64,000 nucleotides of DNA, from the NCBI RefSeq assembly GCF_000411155.1, contig NZ_KE150266.1:868001-932000 (forward strand), written 5' to 3'. Both the position numbers and the translations under genes were made by a program. The notes below the pieces were generated by a model, which had not been told where the DNA came from, did no database searches, and saw nothing but the letters and a program-made list of their open reading frames with translations. The DNA is from Gleimia europaea ACS-120-V-Col10b. Lineage in GTDB: Bacteria; Actinomycetota; Actinomycetes; Actinomycetales; Actinomycetaceae. This document shows, piece after piece, positions 24,495-34,571 of this stretch. Positions within the stretch are counted from its first letter, which is position 1, and each line of letters begins with the position of its first letter.

Positions 24495-27055
24495 CGGTTC
24501 ACCTCCGTATTGGCTGCGATGGATACAACGGAACCATTTTTGGCGCCGAGAGTTTCATGAACGTGCGAACCTGCCGAACATTCTGGCAACCACACAACGT
24601 CCTCGGGTAGGTCAGTCACAGCAACCGGAAGGGTGATAGTGCCTCGCTGCGTAGAAACGTTTACGAGGTCGCCTTCGGTAACGCCGATTGCCTGCATGGT
24701 CGCTACGCTCATGCGGGCAACGGATCGGCGGGCGGTGCCGGCCAGCTCGGGAGCGAAGTCCTGCATGCGGCCTTCGTCGAGCATGAGCTTGTGGGTGGCG
24801 AGCACGGCATTGCCAGCGCCGGGTGCCTGCACGGGGGCGGGCGAGATTGCCGGGCTGTCGATGCGCGAGCCATCCCATTGCATTAGCTCATTGATTTCAG
24901 CGTGCGTGTCTTTCAGGGTTTCAACGCCCAGGTCTACTCCCATGAGGCCCGCGAGGCGGTGTAGAACTTCGCGGTCGGTAATCGCCCGGGTGGCAAGAGC
25001 CTGGCCGAAGGGGCGCAGGCGGCCTTCCCAGTTAATGAACGTACCGTTCTTTTCGGTCACCGGCGCAACCGGGAATACAACGTCTGCCATTTCGGTCAAA
25101 TCCGTGCGACGAACCTCTAGCGAGACTACGAAACCGGACTTTTCGATAGCCGATTTCAGGTTCTCCGAATCGGTCACGTCACGCGAGTCAACGCCGCCGA
25201 GAATCATCGCCGAACGCGGCTCGGTTGCGGCCTCGGCCAGAATGTCTACCGTGCACTTGGTGGGATCGGCCGGAAGCTTGCCACCCCACACGGCTTCCAT
25301 GTCGATGCGAGCATCGACGTCCGCAGTGCAGCGACCAAATGGAAGCAGGTTCGGGTTCAAGCCAACTTCGAGGCCCCCACGCTCCCCTGCACGGCGCGGG
25401 ATCCACGCTATGCGAGCCTCCGTGCGATCCGCGAGGCGGGCCACAGCGGTGTAGAGGCCGGGAATCTCCACGGCACGTTCACCAACGACGATCACACCAT
25501 TTGCCAGTTCATCCGCAAGTACGCCGCTTACTGCGTCGAGCACCTCGGGTTCGGTGCCGGGCGCTGCGCGAAGCAGGTCGGCGTTCATCTTACGAGTAGA
25601 GGGGGTGGTCATCGGAGCAACCACGGAAACCTTGACCGAGCCGGCGAGCACGCCCTTGCGCAAACGCAAGAAAACGTTTCCAGCCTCATCCTCGGCCTCG
25701 AGGCCAACGATGAGAACGCGGCCAGCCTTTTCAAGATCCTTGTAGGTTACGCCCAGGCCGGTGCCGGCAACGCGCGTTCCGAGGAACTTCGTTTCTTCCA
25801 GCGACGTGGCGCGAACGCGGCCGTCAATCTGATTGGTGTTCATGACGATGCGCGCGAACTTGGACCAGGCGTAGCCGTCTTCAACCGTGAGGCGGCCGCC
25901 GGGCAGAAGTACCGTCTTTCCAGCCTCGCGGGCTTCCCTCAAGCCGCGCGCCGCGCGGTCAAGGGCATCCGCCCAAGAGGTGGGAACGAGCTTGCCGTCC
26001 TCGCGAACCAGCGGAGCAGTCAGGCGATCTGCGCCGGTGCTCCACGTGAACGCGAAGCGATCCTTGTCGGTAATCCACTCTTCATTGACGTCAGCGTCCT
26101 CACCTGCCAGAACGCGAACAACCTCGCCGCGGCGAATGTCAATACGCGTTGCGGCGCCAGAGGCGTCGTGCGGCGACACGGACGGCGTCGATACGAGGTC
26201 AAACGGGCGGCCTCTGAAGCGGTACGAGGTGGACGTGAGCGCACCCACCGGGCAAATCTGAATGGTGTTACCCGAGAAGTAGGAAGCGAACGGACGGCCA
26301 GAAGTGTCGGCTTCGGCGGCGCCCACCGGGCCGGAGTTCAGGCCGGAATCGTAGCCGGGGTTGCCGTACGGGCCCGCAAACTCCTCGTCATTACTGTCGT
26401 TGGAGGCGTCATTGTGGAAGCCCAGGATGGCGGTGTCAAAGCGTCCTACCTGCTCCCCCATGAACTGGTGATCCTCGGTTGGAGCGGTGCCGCCGCCGCG
26501 ACCCTGCAGGTCGATGAAGGCGTCTCCCGCGATCTGCTTGGAAAAACGCGTGCAACGCTGACACAGGATGCAACGCTCCCGATCCAGCGCGATCTGGGTG
26601 GAAAGCTTAATGGGTTTTACAAACGTACGCTTAGCGTCGTCAAAACGCGAAACCTCACGCCCCTCGGACATCGCCTGGTTCTGTAGGGGGCACTCACCGC
26701 CCTTGTCACAGATCGGACAGTCAAGCGGGTGGTTGATCAGGAGGAACTCCATCACACCCTTCTGGGCCTTCTCGTCCACCTCGGACGTGCGTTGCGTCTT
26801 GACCACCATTCCGGGCATGACCGTCATCGTGCACGAGGCCTGCGGCTTAGGGAAGGGGCGTAACTCGCCGGAGCGATCAGGCGCCGCTACCTCAACCAGA
26901 CACTGGCGGCAAGCACCAGCCGGGGCCAGTAGCGGGTGATCGCAAAAACGCGGGATGCGGATACCGACCTGCTCGGCGGCGCGGATGATAAGCGTACCCT
27001 TCGGGACGGACACCTCAGTGTCGTCGATAGTGAGAGTTACCAACTCTTCACTCAT
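24491..27055 (-). CDS. nuoG: NADH-quinone oxidoreductase subunit G lacking N7 cluster ligands
   Basis: This is the large iron-sulfur subunit of the NADH-oxidising arm, 854 residues. [2Fe-2S] ligands are C38, C49, C52 and C75. N5 ligands are H109, C113, C116 and C122 (HPLDCPICDKGGEC). N4 ligands are C162, C165, C168 and C268. The spacing between C168 and C268 is about 100 residues, against roughly 40-45 in well-studied homologues, because of an acidic, Gly/Asn-rich insertion (about 186-255). Where actinobacterial relatives carry the N7 cysteines (CxxCxxxC, then C about 28 further), this protein has S294, D297, A301 and T329, so N7 cannot be bound in the normal way. The molybdopterin-oxidoreductase-like C-terminal half follows. 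The start overlaps nuoF by 4 bp. Confidence 0.96.
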   Translation of the reverse strand: MSEELVTLTIDDTEVSVPKGTLIIRAAEQVGIRIPRFCDHPLLAPAGACRQCLVEVAAPDRSGELRPFPKPQASCTMTVMPGMVVKTQRTSEVDEKAQKGVMEFLLINHPLDCPICDKGGECPLQNQAMSEGREVSRFDDAKRTFVKPIKLSTQIALDRERCILCQRCTRFSKQIAGDAFIDLQGRGGGTAPTEDHQFMGEQVGRFDTAILGFHNDASNDSNDEEFAGPYGNPGYDSGLNSGPVGAAEADTSGRPFASYFSGNTIQICPVGALTSTSYRFRGRPFDLVSTPSVSPHDASGAATRIDIRRGEVVRVLAGEDADVNEEWITDKDRFAFTWSTGADRLTAPLVREDGKLVPTSWADALDRAARGLREAREAGKTVLLPGGRLTVEDGYAWSKFARIVMNTNQIDGRVRATSLEETKFLGTRVAGTGLGVTYKDLEKAGRVLIVGLEAEDEAGNVFLRLRKGVLAGSVKVSVVAPMTTPSTRKMNADLLRAAPGTEPEVLDAVSGVLADELANGVIVVGERAVEIPGLYTAVARLADRTEARIAWIPRRAGERGGLEVGLNPNLLPFGRCTADVDARIDMEAVWGGKLPADPTKCTVDILAEAATEPRSAMILGGVDSRDVTDSENLKSAIEKSGFVVSLEVRRTDLTEMADVVFPVAPVTEKNGTFINWEGRLRPFGQALATRAITDREVLHRLAGLMGVDLGVETLKDTHAEINELMQWDGSRIDSPAISPAPVQAPGAGNAVLATHKLMLDEGRMQDFAPELAGTARRSVARMSVATMQAIGVTEGDLVNVSTQRGTITLPVAVTDLPEDVVWLPECSAGSHVHETLGAKNGSVVSIAANTEVNR

Positions 27056-28386
27056 CGGGCACCTCCTTTAGCAAAGTGGGCGGACGCTTCGTACGGGAAT
27101 AGTTCGCGCGCCGGCGTTGTGAGGCCGGCCTCGAACTCTTCACGGAAATGCGCGATACCAGACTGAACGGGCGTTGCCGAAGCATCGCCGAGGGCGCAGA
27201 ACGAGCGGCCCGCAATGTTGCCGGAAATTTCCAAAAGCTTATCCACGTCGCCGGGCAGTCCCCTGCCTTCTTCGAGGCGGAGCAGGATCTGCTTCATCCA
27301 GTACGTGCCCTCGCGGCACGGCGTGCACTTACCACACGATTCGTGCTGGTAGAACTCCGTCCAGCGGGTCACCACGCGAACCACCGAAGTGGTTTCGTCA
27401 AACACCTGGAGGGCGCGGGTTGCAAGCATTGAGCCCGCAGCACCCACCGACTCGTAGTCAAGTGGAACGTCCAGTTCCTTCTCGGTAAAGATCGGGGTGG
27501 ACGAGCCACCGGGCGTCCAGAACTTCAGTTTGTGACCGTCGCGAATACCACCGGCCATCTCGATAAGCTCACGCATCGTAATACCGAGGGGAGCTTCGAA
27601 CTGGCCCGGATTATTCACGTGACCAGACACCGAGAAAAGGCCGTGGCCGGCCGACTTCTCGGTACCCATCGTGTTGAACCAGCCGTCATCGTGCTGGAAA
27701 ATTCCAGCCACGGACGAGATCGACTCCACGTTGTTCACCACGGTGGGGCGGGCGTACAGGCCCGCAACAGCCGGGAACGGAGGCTTCAGACGCGGGTGGC
27801 CGCGACGGCCCTCGAGGGAATCGAGGAGCGCGGTTTCCTCACCACAAATGTAAGCGCCGGCACCGGCGTGAACCGTGATGCGGAGGTTGAAGTCCCCTGC
27901 GGGCCCACGACCCTGGCCGATGATGCCGGCCTCTTCGGCCTCGCGCACTGCGGCGAGAAGGCGACGGTACACGTGGGCGACTTCGCCGCGCAGGTAGATG
28001 AACGCATGCTCGCAACGAATCGCGCGAGATGTGATTGCCATGCCCTCAATCAGAACGTGCGGGTTGGCCATCAGTAGCGGAATGTCCTTGCAGGTTCCCG
28101 GCTCGGACTCGTCCGCATTCACAACTAGGTAGCGGGGGCCACCATCGTCGGGCGGAAGGAACGACCACTTAAGACCCGTGGGGAAGCCAGCACCACCACG
28201 GCCACGAAGACCAGCCGTCTTCACCGCATTCGTAATGTCAGCCGGATCCATCGTGAGGGCGCGCTCAAGACCCTTGTAGCCACCGCGCGAGCGGTACGAC
28301 TCAAGCGTCCATGAACGTTCCTCGTCCCAACCGCGCGAAACGATCGGGGTGAGAATGCCCGGTTTGGAGAACGTTACGTCACTCAT
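27052..28386 (-). CDS. nuoF: NADH-quinone oxidoreductase subunit F
   Basis: This subunit holds FMN, the NADH site and cluster N3. The 444-residue protein has GLRGRGGAGFPTGLKW (nucleotide site), VNADESEPGTCKD (FMN), GAGAYICGEETALLDSLEG and the N3 ligands in ESCGKCTPCREGT plus RSFCALGD. It is normal in length and complete. The stop overlaps nuoG and the start abuts the nuoE stop. Confidence 0.97.
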   Translation of the reverse strand: MSDVTFSKPGILTPIVSRGWDEERSWTLESYRSRGGYKGLERALTMDPADITNAVKTAGLRGRGGAGFPTGLKWSFLPPDDGGPRYLVVNADESEPGTCKDIPLLMANPHVLIEGMAITSRAIRCEHAFIYLRGEVAHVYRRLLAAVREAEEAGIIGQGRGPAGDFNLRITVHAGAGAYICGEETALLDSLEGRRGHPRLKPPFPAVAGLYARPTVVNNVESISSVAGIFQHDDGWFNTMGTEKSAGHGLFSVSGHVNNPGQFEAPLGITMRELIEMAGGIRDGHKLKFWTPGGSSTPIFTEKELDVPLDYESVGAAGSMLATRALQVFDETTSVVRVVTRWTEFYQHESCGKCTPCREGTYWMKQILLRLEEGRGLPGDVDKLLEISGNIAGRSFCALGDASATPVQSGIAHFREEFEAGLTTPARELFPYEASAHFAKGGAR

Positions 28387-29078
28387 CAGTTGCCCTCCTC
28401 AACCTGCGGGGCCGCGGTGGTAGCCTCGGGAGCCACCCAGCCCTTCTCTTTCGCGATCTTCAAACCGCGTAGCGATGCCGGTCCGGCAGATGGGCCCTGA
28501 TCTACGAGTCCGTCCTCGAAACCAGCGAGGAGCCGAGAGATTTCCTTAAACGTGGGAACCTGCTCCGAACCGCGCGTGGACTTGATCGGGCGGCCGGCCG
28601 CAATATCATCCACGAGGGCGATCGTTGATTCCGGTGTCTGGTTGTCGAAGAACTCCCAGTTGACCATCACCACGGGCGCGTAGTCACAAGCCGCGTTGCA
28701 TTCCAGGCGCTCCAGCGTGATCTTGCCGTCCGCCGTCGTTTCGTCGTGGCCCACGCCAAGATGGCCGGACACGGCCTCCCAAATCTGATCCCCACCCATC
28801 ACGGCGCACAGGGCGTTCGTGCAAACACCCACGTTGTATTCACCGTTGGGGTGGCGCTTGTACTGCGTGTAAAACGTGGCTACAGCAGAAACTTCCGGGC
28901 GGGTAATGCCCAGAGTTTCCGCGCAAAACGCCACGCCGTCAGCGGAAATGTAGCCGTCCACCGACTGCACCAAGTGCAGCATGGGCAACAGCGCTGAACG
29001 CTCGTGACCCTTCGGGTAGCGCGCCATAATCGCAACGGCATCAGCGCGCAGGCGCTCCAAAACTTCGTCGCTGTACAT
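28386..29078 (-). CDS. nuoE: NADH-quinone oxidoreductase subunit E
   Basis: This thioredoxin-like [2Fe-2S] subunit (N1a) partners NuoF. The cluster cysteines are in VCTNALC and ECNAACDYAP. The total is 230 residues, with a C-terminal extension of about 70 residues (SEQVPTFKEISRLLAGFEDG onward) that resembles other actinobacterial NuoE. The gene abuts nuoD and nuoF with one-base overlaps. Confidence 0.96.
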   Translation of the reverse strand: MYSDEVLERLRADAVAIMARYPKGHERSALLPMLHLVQSVDGYISADGVAFCAETLGITRPEVSAVATFYTQYKRHPNGEYNVGVCTNALCAVMGGDQIWEAVSGHLGVGHDETTADGKITLERLECNAACDYAPVVMVNWEFFDNQTPESTIALVDDIAAGRPIKSTRGSEQVPTFKEISRLLAGFEDGLVDQGPSAGPASLRGLKIAKEKGWVAPEATTAAPQVEEGN

Positions 29079-30427
29079 CAGCGATCAACACCTCCCAGTA
29101 CCGGGTCAATCGAAGCGAGCGAGACGACAACGTCAGCAAGCTGACCGCCCTCTGTCATCATCGCGAACGACTGCAAGTTAGAGAACGACGGGTCGCGGAA
29201 GTGCGCGCGGTACGGGCGCGTACCGCCGTCCGAAACCACGTGAGCGCCGATAACGCCCTTGGCGTGTTCCACCATTCCATACGCCTGGCCGGCCGGAACC
29301 TTGAAGCCCTCGGTTACCAGCTTGAAGTGGTGAATGAGCGACTCCATGGATTCGCCCATGATCTCGCGAATGTGTGCGGGTGAGTTACCCTGGCCATCGG
29401 CGCCGATCGACATTTGTGCCGGCCACTTGATCGCGGGATCCTGCACCATAACCGGGTCGCCCTCGCACTCGTCGAGCTTGTCAAGAACCTGGTTAATGAT
29501 TCGTAGCGACTGGTAGCACTCTTCGAAACGAACCTGCACGCGGTTGTACGCGTCCGACTTGTCGCGAACCGGAACGTCAAACTCCAGCTGGTCGTAACCG
29601 AAGTACGGCTGCGTCTTACGTATATCGAGCGGGAGGCCAGCGGCACGCAAGCACGGGCCGGTCATGCCCAGCGCCATCATGGCGGAGAGCGACATGTAGC
29701 CCACGTCGATGTGACGAAGCTTGAAGATCGGGTTTTCCTGCGTAAGATCCTGGAGTTCACCAATGTCGTTGCGCAGGTTTGGTAGCAGTTCCCGAATGTA
29801 ATCCGTGGTGCCCGAAGGCAGATCCTGAGCCACACCACCCGGACGCATAAACGCGTGGTTCATACGCAGGCCCGTGACGCGCTCAAAAATGCGCAGAGCG
29901 TTCTCGCGGCCCCTGAAAGCGATGGTCATCATCGTGGTTGCGCCCAGCTCGTTACCACCCGAACCGATTGCGACCAGGTGCGAACCGATACGGTTCAACT
30001 CCATCAGCAGAATGCGGATCCAGTTAGCGCGCTGGGGAACCTCGTCGGTAATACCCAGGAGCTTCTCCACGGTCTGCACGTAAACGGCCTCGTTAAACAG
30101 CGGAGCCACGTAGTCCATACGCGTGCAGAACGTCACGCCCTGCGTCCACGTGCGAAACTCCATGTTCTTTTCAATACCCGTGTGCAGGTAACCCGTATTC
30201 AGACGGGACTCGCGTACGGTTTCACCATCGATTTCGAGGATCACGCGTAGCACGCCGTGCGTGGACGGGTGAATCGGACCGAGGTTAACAACGATGCGTT
30301 CGTGAGAAAGACGCTCAATTTCAGAAAGAACATCTTCCCAGTCGCCGCCGCTTGCCAGAACCTCAGGAATATCGTCGATATCGAATCCACCGGGCGTAGC
30401 GTAAAATACCGGTTTTTCGTTATTCAT
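29078..30427 (-). CDS. nuoD: NADH-quinone oxidoreductase subunit D
   Basis: This 49-kDa subunit forms the quinone-binding site with NuoB. The 449-residue protein shows [20 protein letters not shown] (conserved His/Tyr region), [51 protein letters not shown] and the C-terminal DPVLGGVDR. It is full length. nuoC abuts it upstream. Confidence 0.97.
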   Translation of the reverse strand: MNNEKPVFYATPGGFDIDDIPEVLASGGDWEDVLSEIERLSHERIVVNLGPIHPSTHGVLRVILEIDGETVRESRLNTGYLHTGIEKNMEFRTWTQGVTFCTRMDYVAPLFNEAVYVQTVEKLLGITDEVPQRANWIRILLMELNRIGSHLVAIGSGGNELGATTMMTIAFRGRENALRIFERVTGLRMNHAFMRPGGVAQDLPSGTTDYIRELLPNLRNDIGELQDLTQENPIFKLRHIDVGYMSLSAMMALGMTGPCLRAAGLPLDIRKTQPYFGYDQLEFDVPVRDKSDAYNRVQVRFEECYQSLRIINQVLDKLDECEGDPVMVQDPAIKWPAQMSIGADGQGNSPAHIREIMGESMESLIHHFKLVTEGFKVPAGQAYGMVEHAKGVIGAHVVSDGGTRPYRAHFRDPSFSNLQSFAMMTEGGQLADVVVSLASIDPVLGGVDR

Positions 30428-31164
30428 TAGTTGTACGACCTCCGAGTGTCTGGCGGCGGAACTGTAGCTCCCTTGTATTCAACCGGAATGCCACCCAGCG
30501 GATAGTCCTTGCGCTGCGGGTGGCCCACCCAGTCATCGGGGAGAGCAGTACGAGTAAGGCCGGGGTGACCAGTGAATACGATGCCGAACAGGTCCCAGGT
30601 TTCCCGCTCATGCCAGTCATTACCGGGGTAGATGGAAACAACGGACGGGATCTTCGGATCCGAGTCCGGAGCGGTCACCTCAAGGCGGAGCACGCGATTG
30701 TGCGTCACCGACATCAGGTGGTAGACAGCGTGCAATTCGCGGCCCACAGCGTGCGGGTAGTGCACGCCAGAAACGCCCAGGCACAGCTCGAAGCGAAGAT
30801 CCTGATCGTCACGCAACCAGCGGCAAACCTGCACAATATGCTCGCGGTTGACAAAAATCGTGAGCTCGTCACGGTCTACAACCACGCGTTCAATAACGTC
30901 TTTAACCTCGAGGTCGCCATTCTTGATGAGTTCTTCAAGAATGTCCACAACGCTGTCAAACCAGCCACCGTAGGGGCGAGCCGATTCGCCCGGAAGTTCA
31001 ACCATGCGGGTGAGGCCACCAAAACCGGTGGTATCGCCAGAGCCGCGAACCCCCCACTGGCCGTGACGGACGTCAACGGTCTCGGGAGCCGCAGCGCTGC
31101 GGTTCATAAAGACTTGCCCGGCTACCTCGCCGAACTTCTTAGGAGATGAGGAGTTGTCGCTCAT
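30427..31164 (-). CDS. nuoC: NADH-quinone oxidoreductase subunit C
   Basis: This 30-kDa peripheral-arm subunit of 245 residues carries the family signature [20 protein letters not shown] followed by [18 protein letters not shown]. The first 60 or so residues are a hydrophilic, lineage-specific extension. The gene overlaps nuoB by 4 bp (ATGA). Confidence 0.96.
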   Translation of the reverse strand: MSDNSSSPKKFGEVAGQVFMNRSAAAPETVDVRHGQWGVRGSGDTTGFGGLTRMVELPGESARPYGGWFDSVVDILEELIKNGDLEVKDVIERVVVDRDELTIFVNREHIVQVCRWLRDDQDLRFELCLGVSGVHYPHAVGRELHAVYHLMSVTHNRVLRLEVTAPDSDPKIPSVVSIYPGNDWHERETWDLFGIVFTGHPGLTRTALPDDWVGHPQRKDYPLGGIPVEYKGATVPPPDTRRSYN

Positions 31165-31715
31165 GCAAGCAGTCCCTTCATCAGGTGAGTTGGGGTAGCC
31201 GCAAGAGCAGCTTCTTCCGCCTTACGAGCAACCTCGATGCGGTTAATACCAACCGGTTCCTTACCGATCTGCTCGCGCAACACCAAGATTGCGTTAATCA
31301 AAGCCTCTGGACGCGGCGGGCACCCCGGCAGGTAAACATCAACCGGAACCACGTGGTCACAGCCCTGCACAACCGCGTAGTTGTTGAACATTCCGCCCGT
31401 GGACGCGCAAGCACCCATAGAGATAACCCACTTGGGTTCTGGCATCGAGTCGTAAACACGGCGCACAATCGGGGCCATCTTGTGTGATAAACGGCCAGAC
31501 ACGATCATGAGGTCGGCGTGGCGCGGCGAGGCGCGGAACACTTCCAAACCAAAACGGGCCATGTCGAAACGCGGCGTGCCCGCAGCCATCATCTCAATGG
31601 AGCAGCATGCCAGCCCCATCGTTACCGGCCACTGAGAGTGTTTACGGGAAAGATCTAGAACCGCCTCAATGGAGGCCAGGCCAACGCCTGCGGGAAGACT
31701 ATCTTCAATACCCAT
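31161..31715 (-). CDS. nuoB: NADH-quinone oxidoreductase subunit B
   Basis: This subunit binds the terminal cluster N2, which reduces the quinone. The ligands are visible: tandem cysteines in [10 protein letters not shown], one in MGACASTGG, one in LPGCPPRPE. The total is 184 residues, normal. The gap to nuoA is 16 bp. Confidence 0.97.
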   Translation of the reverse strand: MGIEDSLPAGVGLASIEAVLDLSRKHSQWPVTMGLACCSIEMMAAGTPRFDMARFGLEVFRASPRHADLMIVSGRLSHKMAPIVRRVYDSMPEPKWVISMGACASTGGMFNNYAVVQGCDHVVPVDVYLPGCPPRPEALINAILVLREQIGKEPVGINRIEVARKAEEAALAATPTHLMKGLLA

Positions 31716-31731
31716 TTACTACTCCCTCCTA

Positions 31732-32094
31732 TCAGTCCCAATCCAGGCCGCCGCGACGCCACTCATAAATGAATGGAACCGTGATCAGCGCGATGAACGT
31801 AAACATGACAACGAGGCCAAACAGGCCCAGCTTCCCGAAGGCCACAGCCCACGGGTAAAGGAAGACCACCTCAATGTCGAAAACAATGAATGTCATAGCC
31901 ACCAGGTAGTACTTGACGGGGAAACGGCCCACATCAGCGTCGTGATGGATCGGGTCCACGCCACACTCGTAGTTACTGGACTTGACCTTGTTCTTGTTAA
32001 CGGGTCCCAGGATCGCGGAGGCGCCCAGGCCACCGAGGGCGACCAGGACTGCCATCGCAGCCATGATCAATATCGGAATATACGGATTGCTCAC
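31732..32094 (-). CDS. nuoA: NADH-quinone oxidoreductase subunit A
   Basis: This first nuo gene encodes a 120-residue, three-helix membrane subunit with the conserved loop NYECGVDP, RFPVKYYLVAMTFIVFDIEV and FLYPWA. It lies 67 bp downstream of menJ on the same strand; no clear terminator is seen in that gap, so menJ and the nuo genes may be one transcript. Confidence 0.96.
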   Translation of the reverse strand: MSNPYIPILIMAAMAVLVALGGLGASAILGPVNKNKVKSSNYECGVDPIHHDADVGRFPVKYYLVAMTFIVFDIEVVFLYPWAVAFGKLGLFGLVVMFTFIALITVPFIYEWRRGGLDWD

Positions 32095-32161
32095 TATGCC
32101 TCCAACCTGGCGGTCAACAGATCACTCTTTGTAGATTTTGCAGGGAATACCAAACGCTTAA

Positions 32162-33469
32162 TCATACCTTTGGCACCACCTTCGCAAGAGCCGTTATCAA
32201 CTTGTCATCCCACTCTCCACCCGAACGTTCGAAGCCGTCCGACAGGAGTTTGTGAACGAGTTTCATGAGCCTGGGACGCGGCAGGCCATATTTTGTGCAG
32301 GCGTGCATAATCTTTGGATTCTCAATCAGTTTCACGAACATGCGGCCCAGCTGGTAGTAGCCGCCCCAGTCTGCGGTCAGTGCCTCCGTGTACGTCTCCA
32401 TCGCGCGGTCAAAACCGGCATCAGAAGTGCGACTTAGCGCGGAAACAATGGATTCTGCAGCGTAGCGCCCCGCTCTCATAGCCGGAGCAATACCCTCGCC
32501 GTCAAAAGCGGAAACCATGCCGCCCGCGTCACCGACGATTACGAGGCCGTCCCGGTAGTGAGGCTTGCGGTTAAATGACATGGGCAGGGCCGCCGAACGT
32601 AGCTGACCGATCTGGTTCTCTTCGGTCATCTCCCACTCTTCTGGCAAGTTCGCCACCCAAGTTTTGAAAATCTCACGATATGGAAGCTTGGTGGCCTTTG
32701 ACGTGGACGAAACCGAGCCGAGACCGACGTTCACAACGCCGTCACCCAACGGGAATAGCCATCCATAGCCGGGCAGAAGATCAGACTCGCCGCGCTTGCC
32801 GCTCCACAGCTCCAGGTGGGAATCCATCCACTCAGAGTTACCCTTGGGCGACTTAAAGTACGCGCGCGCCGCCACACCCAACGGACGGTTCTCAATCTTT
32901 TCAATACCGAGCGAGGTGGCCAGGCGTGCAGCTACGCCACCGGCCTCGACCACAACTTTTGCGCGGAACTCGATATCGCGCGCGTCCTTGCCCTTACCGA
33001 CCTTCGCCGTCACTCCGCATACGCGGCCGCTTGGGGTTTGGAGAGCGCCCGTGACGTTGAAGCCCTCATACAAGCGGACACCCGCAGACTGGGCGCGACG
33101 CGCCAAGTCCTCATCCAACTGCATGCGGGCACGCGCCATACCGAAGTTAGGAGCCGATTTGGTCTCTGGCCACGGAAGGTAAATAGAGTGGCCGCCCCCA
33201 ATCACGTTAAGGCCCTTGTTGCGCTGCCACCCCTCGGTGTTAACACCCATGAGCTGGATCTCGGCAACTGCGGTGGGCGTCAGGCCATCACCACAAATCT
33301 TGTCGCGCGGGAACGTGGATTTTTCTAAAAGAGCGACGTCAAGTCCCGCCCTCGCCAAATAATAAGACGTTGCAGAACCTGCAGGCCCTGCGCCCACAAC
33401 GACGACACCAGCACTGAAGTCGGACGCGTCATCCAGCTCCACGTGTTCCTCCCGCTCGTTGCTACTCAT
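32162..33469 (-). CDS. menJ: Menaquinone prenyl-tail reductase (MenJ-like, geranylgeranyl reductase family)
   Basis: This is an FAD-dependent reductase of 435 residues. It has a dinucleotide site VVVGAGPAGSATSYYLARAG, then KICGDGLTP, and the FAD block VGDAGGMVSAFDGEGIAPAM. The family saturates isoprenoid double bonds. In mycobacteria the close homologue MenJ (Rv0561c) reduces one beta-isoprene unit of menaquinone, and it too lies close to the menaquinone methyltransferase and a prenyl synthase. The location here, directly before nuoA and near menG, supports the same role; use on another isoprenoid such as a carotenoid precursor is possible but unsupported by neighbours. Confidence 0.85.
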   Translation of the reverse strand: MSSNEREEHVELDDASDFSAGVVVVGAGPAGSATSYYLARAGLDVALLEKSTFPRDKICGDGLTPTAVAEIQLMGVNTEGWQRNKGLNVIGGGHSIYLPWPETKSAPNFGMARARMQLDEDLARRAQSAGVRLYEGFNVTGALQTPSGRVCGVTAKVGKGKDARDIEFRAKVVVEAGGVAARLATSLGIEKIENRPLGVAARAYFKSPKGNSEWMDSHLELWSGKRGESDLLPGYGWLFPLGDGVVNVGLGSVSSTSKATKLPYREIFKTWVANLPEEWEMTEENQIGQLRSAALPMSFNRKPHYRDGLVIVGDAGGMVSAFDGEGIAPAMRAGRYAAESIVSALSRTSDAGFDRAMETYTEALTADWGGYYQLGRMFVKLIENPKIMHACTKYGLPRPRLMKLVHKLLSDGFERSGGEWDDKLITALAKVVPKV

Positions 33470-33589
33470 ATAACTTTTACCAAACTTGCATTCCTACGGA
33501 GGCAGAATGCCATATGTCACTACCCTATCCACCAGTTAGGGTGCGTCCACAAAAGATACAGAAAATAGCCGATTTGGCACGGGAAATAA

Positions 33590-33620
33590 AAATCCGACCA
33601 TCTCAAACCCGATCGGATTT
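33590..33620 (-). terminator. Rho-independent terminator of menG
   Basis: A perfect 8-bp stem AAATCCGA/TCGGATTT lies 68 nt after the menG stop and is followed on the minus strand by TTTTTATTT. It separates menG from the menJ-nuo transcript; the remaining gap to 33,470 presumably holds the menJ promoter. Confidence 0.75.
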
Positions 33621-33687
33621 AATCACGGCGGTGTTGTGTATTTTATTGATCGTGGTGAGGCTATCGCTAAAACCGGAGGCCTACACT

Positions 33688-34410
33688 TCATTGCTTCACA
33701 GCCCGATGCAACGCGAGAATACCGCCCGTATAGTTGCGGTACTGCACGCGTCCCCAGCCGGCCTGGGCGATCATCTTGCCCAGCGTTTCCTGATCATGCC
33801 ACTCGCGAATCGACTCAATCAGATAGTCATAGGCCTCATCATCTGAAGACAGCAGTTTCGCAACGCGCGTCAAAATCTCTTCCAAATAGAACCCGTAGAG
33901 GGCGTTGAACACCGGCCACGTTGGCCGCGAGAACTCACAGATGAGGAGGCGCCCGCCCGGCTTGGTAACGCGCGCCATCTCCTGTAACGCCTTCTCGGTG
34001 TCCTGCACGTTCCGCAACCCGAATGAAATGGTCACCGCGTCAAACGCGGCGTCCGGGAACGGTAAATCTGTTGCGTCCCCCTGCACGAACTCCAACTCCG
34101 GGTGACGCTGACGACCCACCTCAATCATGCCTTCCGACAAATCACACGCGATCACATGCGCGCCGGTTTCTGCCAGGGCCGCCGTGGAACCACCCGTTCC
34201 GGCCGCCACGTCAAGCACGCGCTCACCCGGTTTCAGGTTGAGAGCGCGCACAACTCCTCTGCGCCAAATGTGCACCTGGCCAAAAGTCAGCGCCTCGTTG
34301 GTGAGGTCGTAGCGGCTGGCCACTTTGTTAAACATGCCCGCGACCTCGTGGGGACGCTTTTCTAGCGATGCGCGGTTCACGTCTGAAGCTTTAAGGTCCC
34401 GATCTGCCAT
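33688..34410 (-). CDS. menG: Demethylmenaquinone methyltransferase
   Basis: This enzyme uses SAM to methylate demethylmenaquinone, the last ring step of menaquinone synthesis. The 240-residue class I methyltransferase has VAGMFNKVASRYDLTNEALT, VLDVAAGTGGSTAAL (SAM motif I), DATDLPFPDAAFDAVTISFG, LRNVQDTEKALQEMARVTKP and the ending YRNYTGGILALHRAVK, all typical of UbiE/MenG. It is transcribed away from menF across a 161-bp gap. Confidence 0.95.
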   Translation of the reverse strand: MADRDLKASDVNRASLEKRPHEVAGMFNKVASRYDLTNEALTFGQVHIWRRGVVRALNLKPGERVLDVAAGTGGSTAALAETGAHVIACDLSEGMIEVGRQRHPELEFVQGDATDLPFPDAAFDAVTISFGLRNVQDTEKALQEMARVTKPGGRLLICEFSRPTWPVFNALYGFYLEEILTRVAKLLSSDDEAYDYLIESIREWHDQETLGKMIAQAGWGRVQYRNYTGGILALHRAVKQ

Positions 34411-34571
34411 GGGGTCTATATTGTCACGCTTGGGCGCCGGAGGTGAACTTCGGCCAAATGACGATCACCCGCATCTTGTTGCCGGCTTATACAATGCCCA
34501 TATTTTCAGCAAAACCGACGCGTTAGGATCCCTGCCGCAGCCACTTACACGGCCGGGTAATATGGAATACC

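Noticed and set aside
24633-25454. Plus-strand open frame of 273 codons opposite nuoG
   Set aside because: It mirrors nuoG codons in a GC-rich region; no family match and no independent start signal.
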